Shown: in pieces, positions 7,251 through 13,684 of the stretch
How the letters are laid out: each line of letters opens with the position of its first letter
How positions within the stretch are numbered: position 1 is the first letter of the stretch
Assembly: GCA_017620315.1 (NCBI GenBank)
Contig: JAFZQQ010000257.1
Span: forward strand, 1 to 18,312
Reading direction: 5' to 3'
DNA length: 18,312 nt
DNA from: Oscillospiraceae bacterium
GTDB lineage: Bacteria > Bacillota > Clostridia > Oscillospirales > Oscillospiraceae
The notes under the pieces: generated by a model
Databases searched by the model: none
The model's input: only the letters and a program-made list of their open reading frames with translations
Told to the model about the DNA's origin: nothing
Program-made: the position numbers and the translations under genes

Positions 7251-8170
7251 GCCTGTTCCTTTTTCTCGAGATATTCCTTAACCTCATCCTTCACACCATC
7301 CGGGAAAGGCCTTGGAGAATATCCAAATGCTTCTTCTGCTTCCATAAATGAAAAAGTCCTTGGTTCGCACAAGCGTTGAACCTTTTCCCTGAAATCCTTC
7401 TTTTTGAAGGAAAGATAGTAAAGAATACAGGCTCCCGAATACGCGATCCAAAAGGGACAGCTGATAAAGCGAACCTTTTTGCCAAGATCCCTGCCTATCT
7501 CGCTAAGCATGTCCCTAAGCTGAATAGGAGCGCCGCCAGAAAGGATAAAATCGCGGTTGGCGGTGGTCTCTTCGTTCATCAGAACCTTATAGTACGCGTC
7601 GCCGAGGTCCTTGTAGTGAACCGGCTGAAGCTCGTATTTTGCTCCGTTTACGACCGGCATGATCGGAAGCTTGTCAACCATCTTAATGAAAACGACTACA
7701 TTCTTATCAGAGGTATTCCCGTAAATCATCGTCGGCCGGAGCACGGTAAGAGCAATCCCGTTCTCCCTGCAAACCGAGTAAACAAAAGCGTCTGTCCTTC
7801 TGTATTCCTCGCCCGCAGCTTTATACTTTGAATAAATCCCGGTGGTATGGACCATGATCAGACGGCGGACATGGCAGGCTGCCGCAGCCTGAACAACTTC
7901 TCTTGACCAATGGATACCCGCCACATGTATAACGGTATCCACGTCCTGAAAGGCTTTTTTGAGAACGTCAGGCGATTCCAGGCTCCCGACCACCTTTTCA
8001 ACATTCGGGATCCATTTTTCAAGTTCTCTTGTATTTGAGGTCGCGCGAACCAGTGCCCGAATCCCATCTGGAAACATGCGATTGACCTCGTCCGGGTTCT
8101 CCCCAATGACCTCCGCCAGTGCGCTTCCCGATTTCCCGGTCATACCTGTCAAAGCAAGTATTTTACTCAT
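7247..8170 (-). CDS. Atypical NAD(P)-dependent epimerase/dehydratase-family (SDR) protein
   Basis: This 307-residue Rossmann protein opens with MSKILALTGMTGKSG; the glycine motif lies at 8-15. VIHVAG (80-85) and LTVLRPTMIYGN (141-152) are typical of extended SDRs. The expected catalytic YxxxK is missing: the corresponding region is Tyr123-RRTD, so the lysine is not in place. A hydrophobic stretch near FWIAYSGACILYYLSF in the C-terminal third may be membrane-associated. The ATG at 8170 overlaps the sugar transferase stop as ATGA, with GGGAG upstream. An upstream extension to 8254 would add an Arg-rich leader read from the neighbour's out-of-frame 3' end and is not believed. Because it is coupled to the phosphoglycosyl transferase, it may prepare or modify the first sugar, as WreQ does beside WreU in Rhizobium. 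With the active-site change, substrate and reaction remain open, and a non-catalytic role is possible. Confidence 0.8.
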   Translation of the reverse strand: MSKILALTGMTGKSGSALAEVIGENPDEVNRMFPDGIRALVRATSNTRELEKWIPNVEKVVGSLESPDVLKKAFQDVDTVIHVAGIHWSREVVQAAAACHVRRLIMVHTTGIYSKYKAAGEEYRRTDAFVYSVCRENGIALTVLRPTMIYGNTSDKNVVVFIKMVDKLPIMPVVNGAKYELQPVHYKDLGDAYYKVLMNEETTANRDFILSGGAPIQLRDMLSEIGRDLGKKVRFISCPFWIAYSGACILYYLSFKKKDFREKVQRLCEPRTFSFMEAEEAFGYSPRPFPDGVKDEVKEYLEKKEQA

Positions 8171-8976
8171 TGCGGATCGCTCCCTCTGTTTGCCTCCGCC
8201 CTGTGCAATTCCCCTGTGCCGCCCTCGACGACGCCGTCGCCTCTGGTAACGCAAAACACAGTGCCGATCAGGCAGCGGCAGTCAAACAGGAACGCCCTTA
8301 TGCCCCCCGACTTCAGCTCTGAGACATAATCTCCGTCCAGCTTTGCTTTGACGGGGATCTCCAGCTCATCCCTTCCGTTGATCTGTGCCCAGCCTGTTAT
8401 CCCCGGATTTACGGTATTTGCGCCGTACTTGTCCCTTTCTGACACAAGATCAGCCTGATTCCACAGCGCGGGACGCGGCCCAACCAGACTGATCCTGTTC
8501 CGGAAGCAATCCCAAAGCTGAGGCAGCTCGTCAATGGAATACCGCCTCATGAGCCGCCCGACTCTGGTAATATACTGGTCCGGATTGCTCAGCAAATGCG
8601 TCGGCGTATCATGTGGGGTATCCATTTTCATCGTGCGGAACTTGTGGAGCATAAAATAATGCTTGTTCTTGGCGATCCTCTTTTGAGAGAAAAGAACCGG
8701 CCCCGGATCGTCCAAGTACACCGCAGCGGCGGTCAGGGCATAGACCGGAAGCAGCGCGATCATTCCAACAAACGAAAGCACGGAATCCACGTTGGGCTTC
8801 ACAAACCGCTCGTAAACGGTTTCCTTGCGCTCCGTGCTGTTTCTTCCCTGGTCCGCGGCCAAATACGAATTGCCTTCGTCTATCGACCCGCTTTCCCTTG
8901 TAAAATATGCAATTGCTTTCATGCCCGCATACGCGGTGACCGTAATGGCTCCAATCATCTTTATGCTTTTGTTCAT
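8167..8976 (-). CDS. Initiating phosphoglycosyl-1-phosphate transferase (bacterial sugar transferase, PglC/CapM/EpsL type)
   Basis: This 269-residue monotopic PGT should transfer a sugar-1-phosphate from a UDP-sugar to undecaprenyl phosphate, starting repeat-unit synthesis at the inner leaflet. The hydrophobic re-entrant helix is around 64-88 (VLSFVGMIALLPVYALTAAA). It is followed by DDPGPVLFSQKR (89-100), the SIDELPQLWD block (147-156) with the Asp149-Glu150 catalytic dyad, SLVGPRP (163-169) and PGITGWAQINGR (191-202). All hallmark residues are present. Compared with the minimal PglC fold of about 200 residues, it has an extra N-terminal hydrophobic segment (about 5-24) and a charged linker (26-58). 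The ATG at 8976 is preferred, with AGGA 7 nt upstream. A GTG at 9015 has no ribosome binding site. It is the first gene of the operon, behind a leader of about 160 nt. Which sugar is transferred is not evident. Confidence 0.92.
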   Translation of the reverse strand: MNKSIKMIGAITVTAYAGMKAIAYFTRESGSIDEGNSYLAADQGRNSTERKETVYERFVKPNVDSVLSFVGMIALLPVYALTAAAVYLDDPGPVLFSQKRIAKNKHYFMLHKFRTMKMDTPHDTPTHLLSNPDQYITRVGRLMRRYSIDELPQLWDCFRNRISLVGPRPALWNQADLVSERDKYGANTVNPGITGWAQINGRDELEIPVKAKLDGDYVSELKSGGIRAFLFDCRCLIGTVFCVTRGDGVVEGGTGELHRAEANRGSDPQ

Positions 8977-9059
8977 TTCCGTATCCTGTGCCGTCCTATC
9001 CGTCGCATTGCCCACAATGCGCCTGAATTAACTGTATCACAAATCGGCGGATATCGGTC

Positions 9060-9099
9060 TTCCCGCCGGCGGCGCCGCGGCCGGGAAACATGGCGGGAA
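9060..9099 (-). promoter_or_regulatory. GC-rich leader hairpin with competing 5' arms upstream of the polysaccharide operon
   Basis: In the minus-strand transcript, TTCCCGCC (9099-9092) pairs perfectly with GGCGGGAA (9067-9060). A near-copy, TTTCCCGGCC (9088-9079), lies between them and can compete for the same 3' arm, giving a shorter TTCCCG/CGGGAA helix. The structure is about 40 nt downstream of the predicted transcription start and about 85 nt before the first gene. No U-run follows it, so it is not a complete intrinsic terminator. It could be a leader regulatory element. Confidence 0.4.
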
Positions 9100-9139
9100 A
9101 GCCCTCAATACGCATACGATCCGATGATATACTAATTTA

Positions 9140-9154
9140 ATGGTACTATACCAT
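9140..9154. promoter_or_regulatory. Operator-like palindrome over the polysaccharide -10 box
   Basis: ATGGTA-CTA-TACCAT is a perfect 6-bp inverted repeat with a 3-bp centre. It covers the TATAGT -10 of the minus-strand promoter, a position typical of repressor sites. The 9-mer TATACCATA within it (9147-9155) recurs in the ychF leader at 9436-9444. No regulator gene is in the window, so the binding protein is unknown. Confidence 0.35.
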
Positions 9155-9173
9155 ACCGCCCCGGAAAAAGCAA
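9145..9173 (-). promoter_or_regulatory. Candidate sigma-A promoter of the polysaccharide operon
   Basis: On the minus strand, TTGCTT (9173-9168) is followed after exactly 17 bp by TATAGT (9150-9145). The -10 matches the consensus at 5 of 6 positions and the -35 at 3 of 6. Transcription would start near 9138, leaving a leader of about 160 nt before the sugar transferase ATG at 8976. Confidence 0.5.
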
Positions 9174-9181
9174 TAGAAAAA

Positions 9182-9278
9182 CCAAAACATGCTTTCCCGG
9201 TTCGAAATAGCTTCTGTTTTGGCATCATTTATCGCAAAACAGCCAATTATTTAACCGCTGCGCAAGCGCCTGTTTTGC
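9182..9278. repeat. Four TGTTTTG half-sites forming two inverted pairs
   Basis: CCAAAACA (9182-9189) pairs with TGTTTTGG (9215-9222) across a 25-nt loop. GCAAAACAG (9234-9242) pairs with CTGTTTTGC (9270-9278) across a 27-nt loop. All four share TGTTTTG followed by G or C, in alternating orientation. They lie upstream of both divergent promoters. They could be binding sites for a regulator or two hairpins; the sequence alone does not decide. Confidence 0.45.
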
Positions 9279-9372
9279 CTTTTGCCCAATTTGCGTGCAC
9301 AGGCCCCGCGCAGGCGGCCGATCCCCCACCCGTCCGCAGGCTTCCATTCCCCGGACACCGCGCAATTCGCTA

Positions 9373-9401
9373 TTGTGCAGTGCAAAATAACGTGCTATAA
9401 T
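9373..9401 (+). promoter_or_regulatory. Candidate extended -10 promoter of the ychF operon
   Basis: A perfect TATAAT at 9396-9401 is preceded by TGC, giving an extended -10 (TGnTATAAT). TTGTGC at 9373-9378 is a weak -35 at 17-bp spacing. Transcription should start near 9408, about 75 nt before the ychF ATG. No other promoter-like site is seen before the terminator at 18059, so the seven plus-strand genes may share this start. Confidence 0.6.
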
Positions 9402-9483
9402 ACTTAAGATGCGGCTATCATAAGGTTATATAGCATATACCATAACGGCGCTGACGCGCCTTTCGAAGGAGAATCGGAGCAAT

Positions 9484-10608
9484 ATGAAACTCGGGATCGT
9501 GGGGCTTCCAAATGTCGGAAAGAGCACCCTTTTCAACGCTATCACCAACGCCGGCGCCGAGAGCGCCAACTACCCCTTCTGTACGATCGAACCGAACGTA
9601 GGCATGGTTGCCGTGCCGGACGAGAGGCTGGACAAGCTCGCCGAGATGTACAATCCAAAGAAAAAAACTCCCGCCGTTATTGAGTTTGTCGATATTGCCG
9701 GACTTGTCAAGGGCGCAAGCTCCGGCGCAGGTCTCGGCAACAAGTTCCTTGAGAACATCCGCCGCACAGACGCAATCGTCCACGTTGTACGCTGCTTTGA
9801 CGACGAGAACATTATGCACGTCGTCGCCGACGCCACGCAAAATGTGCCGGTCGACCCCATCGGCGACATCGAGACCATCGACCTCGAGCTCATCATGGCA
9901 GACCTTGAAATGGTCAATCGCCGCGTCGAGAAAGCGTCAAAAAACGCGAAATCCGGCAACAAGCAGGCGGCACATGAGGCAGAGCTGTTCGCCGAGCTTG
10001 CAAAGCATTTAGACGCCGGAAAGTCGGCTCGCACGTTCGCCGACGCGGCCGGGCTTTCAAGCGACGACGGCAAGTTGATCGCGACCGCGGAGCTTCTGAG
10101 CCTCAAGCCCGTCATTTACGCCGCGAACATGGACGAGGACGGCTTCGCCGCGCAGGATGGCAACACTTATCTCAAGCTCGTGCGCGAGCGCGCGGAACAG
10201 GAAGGCGCACAGGTGTTGCCCATCTGTGCCAAGCTAGAGCAGGAGATCGCCGCGCTGGAGAGCGACGAGCGAGCGATGTTCCTCGAGGAGCTTGGCGTGG
10301 AGGCGTCCGGTCTCGACCGGCTGATCCGCTGCTCCTACACGCTGCTGGGGCTGATCTCCTTTCTCACCTACGGCGAGGACGAGTGCCGCGCGTGGACGAT
10401 CAAAAACGGCACCAAGGCGCCGCAGGCGGCAGGCAAGATACACAGCGACATCGAACGCGGGTTTATCCGCGCCGAGACCATCAACTTTGCCGACATGATC
10501 GCCTGCGGCAGCGTTGCCGCGGCAAAGGAGAAGGGTCTGCTCCGTTCCGAGGGCAAGGATTACGTCGTACGCGACGGCGACATGATCTATTTCAGATTCA
10601 ACGTCTAA
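9484..10608 (+). CDS. ychF: Redox-regulated ribosome-associated ATPase YchF (Obg family)
   Basis: This 374-residue OBG-class P-loop protein shows G1 GLPNVGKST (7-15), switch I NYPFCTIEPN (29-38), G3 DIAGLVKG (70-77) and NMDE (215-218). NMDE takes the place of the G4 NKxD; this altered motif is why YchF/OLA1 proteins prefer ATP to GTP. A coiled-coil insertion around 135-185 precedes a C-terminal TGS domain that begins near ECRAWTIKNGTKAPQAAGKIH and ends VRDGDMIYFRFNV. YchF binds ribosomes and is linked to translation and oxidative-stress responses. The start is supported by AAGGAG and GGAG motifs upstream and by the conserved MKLGIVGLPN beginning. The MFS gene follows after 13 nt with no terminator between, so the housekeeping gene appears to lead the operon. 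Nothing in the sequence is abnormal. Confidence 0.97.
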   Translation: MKLGIVGLPNVGKSTLFNAITNAGAESANYPFCTIEPNVGMVAVPDERLDKLAEMYNPKKKTPAVIEFVDIAGLVKGASSGAGLGNKFLENIRRTDAIVHVVRCFDDENIMHVVADATQNVPVDPIGDIETIDLELIMADLEMVNRRVEKASKNAKSGNKQAAHEAELFAELAKHLDAGKSARTFADAAGLSSDDGKLIATAELLSLKPVIYAANMDEDGFAAQDGNTYLKLVRERAEQEGAQVLPICAKLEQEIAALESDERAMFLEELGVEASGLDRLIRCSYTLLGLISFLTYGEDECRAWTIKNGTKAPQAAGKIHSDIERGFIRAETINFADMIACGSVAAAKEKGLLRSEGKDYVVRDGDMIYFRFNV

Positions 10609-10621
10609 GGGAGGGAACGGC

Positions 10622-12037
10622 ATGAAGCTCAATTACAGGCGCACATTTCTGATCGGCTTTGCCTTTTTCGGCATTCTTCTGCTCTGGCAGGTCTATGACT
10701 CGTGGTGTCCCACGTTTCTGACCGACATCTTTGCGCGCCGGATGTACAACATATCGTCGGCGGAGCTGAAAGCCGGCGATCCCGACAAGATACTTAACGT
10801 GCAGTGGATCGTCGGAATCATCATGGCCTGCGACAATCTGGCGGCGCTCATTCTGCTTCCGATCTTCGGCAACCTGTCCGACCGGACGAAAACGCCGATC
10901 GGAAAGCGCATGCCCTATATCCTGACGGGCACGATGGTGTCGGCGGTCGCCTTTCCGTTCATCCCTCTCTTTTTCCACCGCAATAATATCGCCGGAATGG
11001 TCGCGATGATGGCGATCGTGCTGATGTTCATGATGATGTACCGCAACCCCGCCGTCGCTCTTATGCCGGACATTACGCCCAAGCCGCTGCGCGCCAAGGC
11101 AAATGGCGTCATCAACATCATGGGCTATCTCGGCGGAGCGTTTGCGACCGTGCTCGGCATCTTCCTCAAGCTCAGCGACTACATCAACGCCGCCGACGAG
11201 GCGCGAAAGCTGCGCATCATTGAGCTTCCCTTCGTCATTGCGTCCATTCTGATGACGATATCCGCCTTCGTGCTGTTCCTCACAATCAAAGAAAACAAGA
11301 TCGAGGAGGAGATGAAGGACGAGCTTGCGCTCGGTGAAAAGCTCGCCGCAGTCGAAACCCCCATCGACGACGACGCGCCGATGTCCAGGGCAAACAAAAC
11401 GATGCTGCTTGCCATTCTCGGCGCGGAATTTTTGTGGTTCATGGCAGACAACGCCATCGGCACCTACATCGGAAACTATGTGATCTATTATCTCAATTCC
11501 GTCTCCAGCGCGACGATGATCCTCACGATCGTCGGCGGTCTTGCGTCGGTGATAGGCTTTGCCATCGCCGGAGGCATTGCGGACAGGATCGGGCGCAAAT
11601 GGACGATCACGATCGGCCTTGCCATCACGGTCGTTGCCATTTTCGCCATGTGCTTTGTGACGCCGACCGGCCGCGTGACCGGAACGCACGGCGAGTTTGC
11701 GTTCCCGTCGCTGCTCTTTGCCGTCTGGGCGGTCAAGGGCTTTGGCATGGCGCTGGTGCACAACTGCTCTTTCCCGATGGTGGTGGAGCTGTGCTCGTCA
11801 AAGAAGATTGGAAAGTTCACCGGCTACTATTACGCGGCAAGCATGTCGGCGCAGACCGTGACTCCGATCCTGTTGGGTTTCATTTTCTACAAGACACTCG
11901 CGTGGCGCGCTCTGCCGGTCTACTCCGCCATTCTCTTCGCGCTGAGCTGCTGCGTGTTCTTCACGATGGTCAAGAATATCAAGGCGAAGAAGGTCGAAAA
12001 CGTCGTGGGGCTCGAAGCGCTCGGCGGCGACGACTGA
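10622..12037 (+). CDS. MFS transporter, SLC45/GPH (sucrose-symporter-like) type
   Basis: This 471-residue protein has about twelve hydrophobic segments in two halves, joined by a charged loop around 222-258. The first cytoplasmic loop carries GNLSDRTKTPIGKRMPYI (83-100) and the second half repeats it as GGIADRIGRK (317-326). RNPAVALMPDITPKPLRAKA (141-160) is characteristic of GPH and SLC45-type cation:sugar symporters. The substrate is probably a small sugar or glycoside taken up with a cation, but nothing in the sequence fixes it. The start follows GGGAGGG closely and lies 13 nt after ychF. The phosphodiesterase gene starts 9 nt after its stop. The galactokinase-like gene four places downstream makes a sugar substrate attractive, although the intervening genes concern acyl and phosphodiester chemistry. 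Confidence 0.88.
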   Translation: MKLNYRRTFLIGFAFFGILLLWQVYDSWCPTFLTDIFARRMYNISSAELKAGDPDKILNVQWIVGIIMACDNLAALILLPIFGNLSDRTKTPIGKRMPYILTGTMVSAVAFPFIPLFFHRNNIAGMVAMMAIVLMFMMMYRNPAVALMPDITPKPLRAKANGVINIMGYLGGAFATVLGIFLKLSDYINAADEARKLRIIELPFVIASILMTISAFVLFLTIKENKIEEEMKDELALGEKLAAVETPIDDDAPMSRANKTMLLAILGAEFLWFMADNAIGTYIGNYVIYYLNSVSSATMILTIVGGLASVIGFAIAGGIADRIGRKWTITIGLAITVVAIFAMCFVTPTGRVTGTHGEFAFPSLLFAVWAVKGFGMALVHNCSFPMVVELCSSKKIGKFTGYYYAASMSAQTVTPILLGFIFYKTLAWRALPVYSAILFALSCCVFFTMVKNIKAKKVENVVGLEALGGDD

Positions 12038-12046
12038 GGTGAGTAT

Positions 12047-12775
12047 ATGAAAACATTTCGCTATGCGCACCGCGGGCTGCATGATCTGAGCGCCGGTATA
12101 CCGGAGAACTCGCTCGCTGCGTTCCGCCGTGCGGCTGGGCGCGGCTTCGGCGCAGAGCTGGACGTGCATCTGCTGTCCGACGGCACGCTTGCCGTATTCC
12201 ACGACTCCAAGCTTGAGCGCCTGACAGGGCGTGAGGGCTTTATAGAGGATCTGACCGCCGCGGATCTCCCGCAGCTCAAGCTCGCGGGCACCGGGGAGAC
12301 CGTGCCGCAGCTCCATGAGGTGTTGGAGCTCTTTGACCGTGCGAAGCTCCCCCTTCTGGTCGAGCTCAAGGCCTTCCGCGGCAATCACAACGAGCTGACC
12401 GAGCGCACCGTTCGGGAGCTGGACAAGTATCTTGTTCCCTATGTGATCGAATCCTTTGACCCGCGGTGCCTTCTCTGGCTCTGGCGCAACCACCCGGAGA
12501 TCATCCGCGGTCAGCTTGCGCAGGACTTTCTGCACGGCGACTCCTCCGGCATGGGGCACAAGGTCGACCTCATACTCACGCACATGGCGTACAACCCCGC
12601 GACCCGCCCGAATTTTGTCTCCTACCGCTTTGAGGACCGCAACACCCCGGCGCTCCGGCGCGTTAAGCGTCTCAAGACGGCTGTGATTTTCTATTGGACG
12701 ATCCGCTCGCGCGAGGATATGGAACTCGCCGAGGCGGATGGCGCGCAGGTCATTTTTGAAGGCTTTATACCATAA
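12047..12775 (+). CDS. Glycerophosphodiester phosphodiesterase (GDPD domain, UgpQ-like)
   Basis: This 242-residue single-domain protein has the GDPD TIM-barrel signature: YAHRG (6-10), PENS (19-22), AELDVHLLSDGTLAVFHD (36-53) and VELK (105-108). The expected metal and catalytic residues His8, Arg9, Glu20, Glu37, Asp39, His52 and Glu106 are all present. The enzyme should hydrolyse glycerophosphodiesters, the deacylated forms of phospholipids, to glycerol-3-phosphate and an alcohol. No signal peptide or membrane helix is seen, so it should be cytoplasmic like UgpQ. The start is 9 nt after the MFS stop, with GAGGTGAG overlapping that stop. The next gene starts 24 nt after its end. The neighbouring transporter could import the glycerophosphodiester, but its GPH-like motifs point to sugars. 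Small related headgroup-sugar phosphodiesters would satisfy both. Confidence 0.92.
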   Translation: MKTFRYAHRGLHDLSAGIPENSLAAFRRAAGRGFGAELDVHLLSDGTLAVFHDSKLERLTGREGFIEDLTAADLPQLKLAGTGETVPQLHEVLELFDRAKLPLLVELKAFRGNHNELTERTVRELDKYLVPYVIESFDPRCLLWLWRNHPEIIRGQLAQDFLHGDSSGMGHKVDLILTHMAYNPATRPNFVSYRFEDRNTPALRRVKRLKTAVIFYWTIRSREDMELAEADGAQVIFEGFIP

Positions 12776-12799
12776 ATCATTGAACGGAGAACTAACCAG

Positions 12800-13684
12800 A
12801 TGGCAGAAAACAAACCTACTCCTAAGCGTTGGGGCGACCGCAAGGACGCAAAGCTTATCCGCGGCGAGGACGCGCTGCACTTCATCATGGGCGTGGTCTA
12901 TCCCAGCAGGCCCGACAACGAGGCGTACATATCCGAGCGCATCGACCTCACGGCTATCAACGAGTATCTCGAAAAGAAAAACGCCGGCGACGTTGATTTC
13001 AAGTACACCTTCTTCCACCTCATAGTCACCGCGCTCGTCAAGGTCGCAACACTGCGTCCGAAGCTCAACCGCTTCTACGTCAACGGCAACTACTATCAGC
13101 GCAACAAGGTCACGACCGCCTTTGTCGTCAAGAAGGAGTTCTCCGATTCCAGTGAGGAGAAAATGGCTTTCCTTGAGGCGAAGCCGGAGGACAACGTCGA
13201 TACCATACATAACATCATTCGCGACATCGTGCGCAGCACGCGCTCGGGCAAGCAGAATTCCACCGACGACAGCATGGATCTGTTTAACCGTATGCCGCGT
13301 TTTCTCGCCAAGGCGATATTGCATTTTCTGATGTTTCTCGACCGTCACGGCTGGGTGCCCGACTCACTGATAGCCGACGACCCGAATTACAGCACGGTCT
13401 TCATTTCCAACCTCGGCTCCATCAAGCTCAAGTGCGGTTATCACCATCTCTCGACCTGGGGCACGGCTTCGATCTTCGTCATCATCGGCGAAAAGAAGTG
13501 GACGCCTCTCTATGACAAAAACGGCCTGGTCAAAATGTATGAATCGCTCGACCTCGGTCTCACGGTGGACGAGCGCATTGCGGACGGCTACTATTATATG
13601 CGCAGCATCAAGCTATTAAAATACCTTCTTGAGCATCCGGAGGAGCTTGAAAAGCCTCTGAGCGAGGAGGTCGCGTATGAGTAA
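12800..13684 (+). CDS. Lipoyl-less 2-oxoacid dehydrogenase E2-type acyltransferase homologue (CAT fold)
   Basis: This 294-residue protein resembles the C-terminal catalytic domain of 2-oxoacid dehydrogenase E2 subunits and chloramphenicol acetyltransferase. The lipoyl and E1/E3-binding domains are absent. Recognisable parts are YISERIDLTAINEYLEKK (43-60), YTFFHLIVTALVKVATLRPKLN (from 69), STVFISNLGSIKL (198-210), HHLSTWGTASIFVIIGEKK (from 215) and LGLTVDERIADGYYY (252-266). The last corresponds to the E2 DHRxxDG catalytic motif but reads D257-E-R-I-A-D-G263, so the catalytic histidine position holds glutamate. The gene follows the GDPD gene by 24 nt. Its stop overlaps the start of the acyl ligase gene by 8 nt, which suggests coupled synthesis and perhaps use of the ligase's acyl-CoA or acyl-AMP. 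No E1, E3 or lipoylation genes are nearby. It is not a conventional dehydrogenase subunit, and the acceptor is unknown. Confidence 0.8.
   Translation: MAENKPTPKRWGDRKDAKLIRGEDALHFIMGVVYPSRPDNEAYISERIDLTAINEYLEKKNAGDVDFKYTFFHLIVTALVKVATLRPKLNRFYVNGNYYQRNKVTTAFVVKKEFSDSSEEKMAFLEAKPEDNVDTIHNIIRDIVRSTRSGKQNSTDDSMDLFNRMPRFLAKAILHFLMFLDRHGWVPDSLIADDPNYSTVFISNLGSIKLKCGYHHLSTWGTASIFVIIGEKKWTPLYDKNGLVKMYESLDLGLTVDERIADGYYYMRSIKLLKYLLEHPEELEKPLSEEVAYE

Larger units (their letters stand above)
8977..9483. other. Divergent intergenic regulatory region between the two operons
   Basis: These 507 nt carry no believable gene. They contain one candidate promoter per direction, the 5' leader of the minus-strand polysaccharide operon with a GC-rich hairpin (9060-9099), a palindrome over the minus-strand -10 (9140-9154), two inverted pairs of TGTTTTG-type motifs (9182-9222 and 9234-9278), and the 5' leader of the ychF operon. 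Short open frames here, for example 9140-9400 on plus and 9037-9228 on minus, have no ribosome binding site and low-complexity products. Confidence 0.8.

Noticed and set aside
8171..8254. Upstream extension of the SDR gene
   Set aside because: The added 28 residues are an Arg-rich string read from the 3' end of the sugar transferase in another frame. The ATG at 8170 has GGGAG and the conserved N-terminus.
9060..9099. Intrinsic terminator or complete attenuator in the polysaccharide leader
   Set aside because: No T-rich tract follows the hairpin in the transcribed direction. Only a structural element can be claimed.
9128..9133. TATACT as a plus-strand -10 for ychF
   Set aside because: The hexamer at the right spacing upstream (TCAATA) is a poor -35, and the site is 350 nt from the gene. 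The TGCTATAAT at 9393-9401 is much better placed.
9182..9278. Possible CRISPR or iteron array
   Set aside because: The units are only 7-9 bp, alternate in orientation, are unevenly spaced, and no cas or replication gene is near.
9140..9400. Small gene on plus inside the intergenic region (86 codons)
   Set aside because: It starts within the minus promoter, has no ribosome binding site and encodes a Pro/Ala-rich, non-conserved-looking product.
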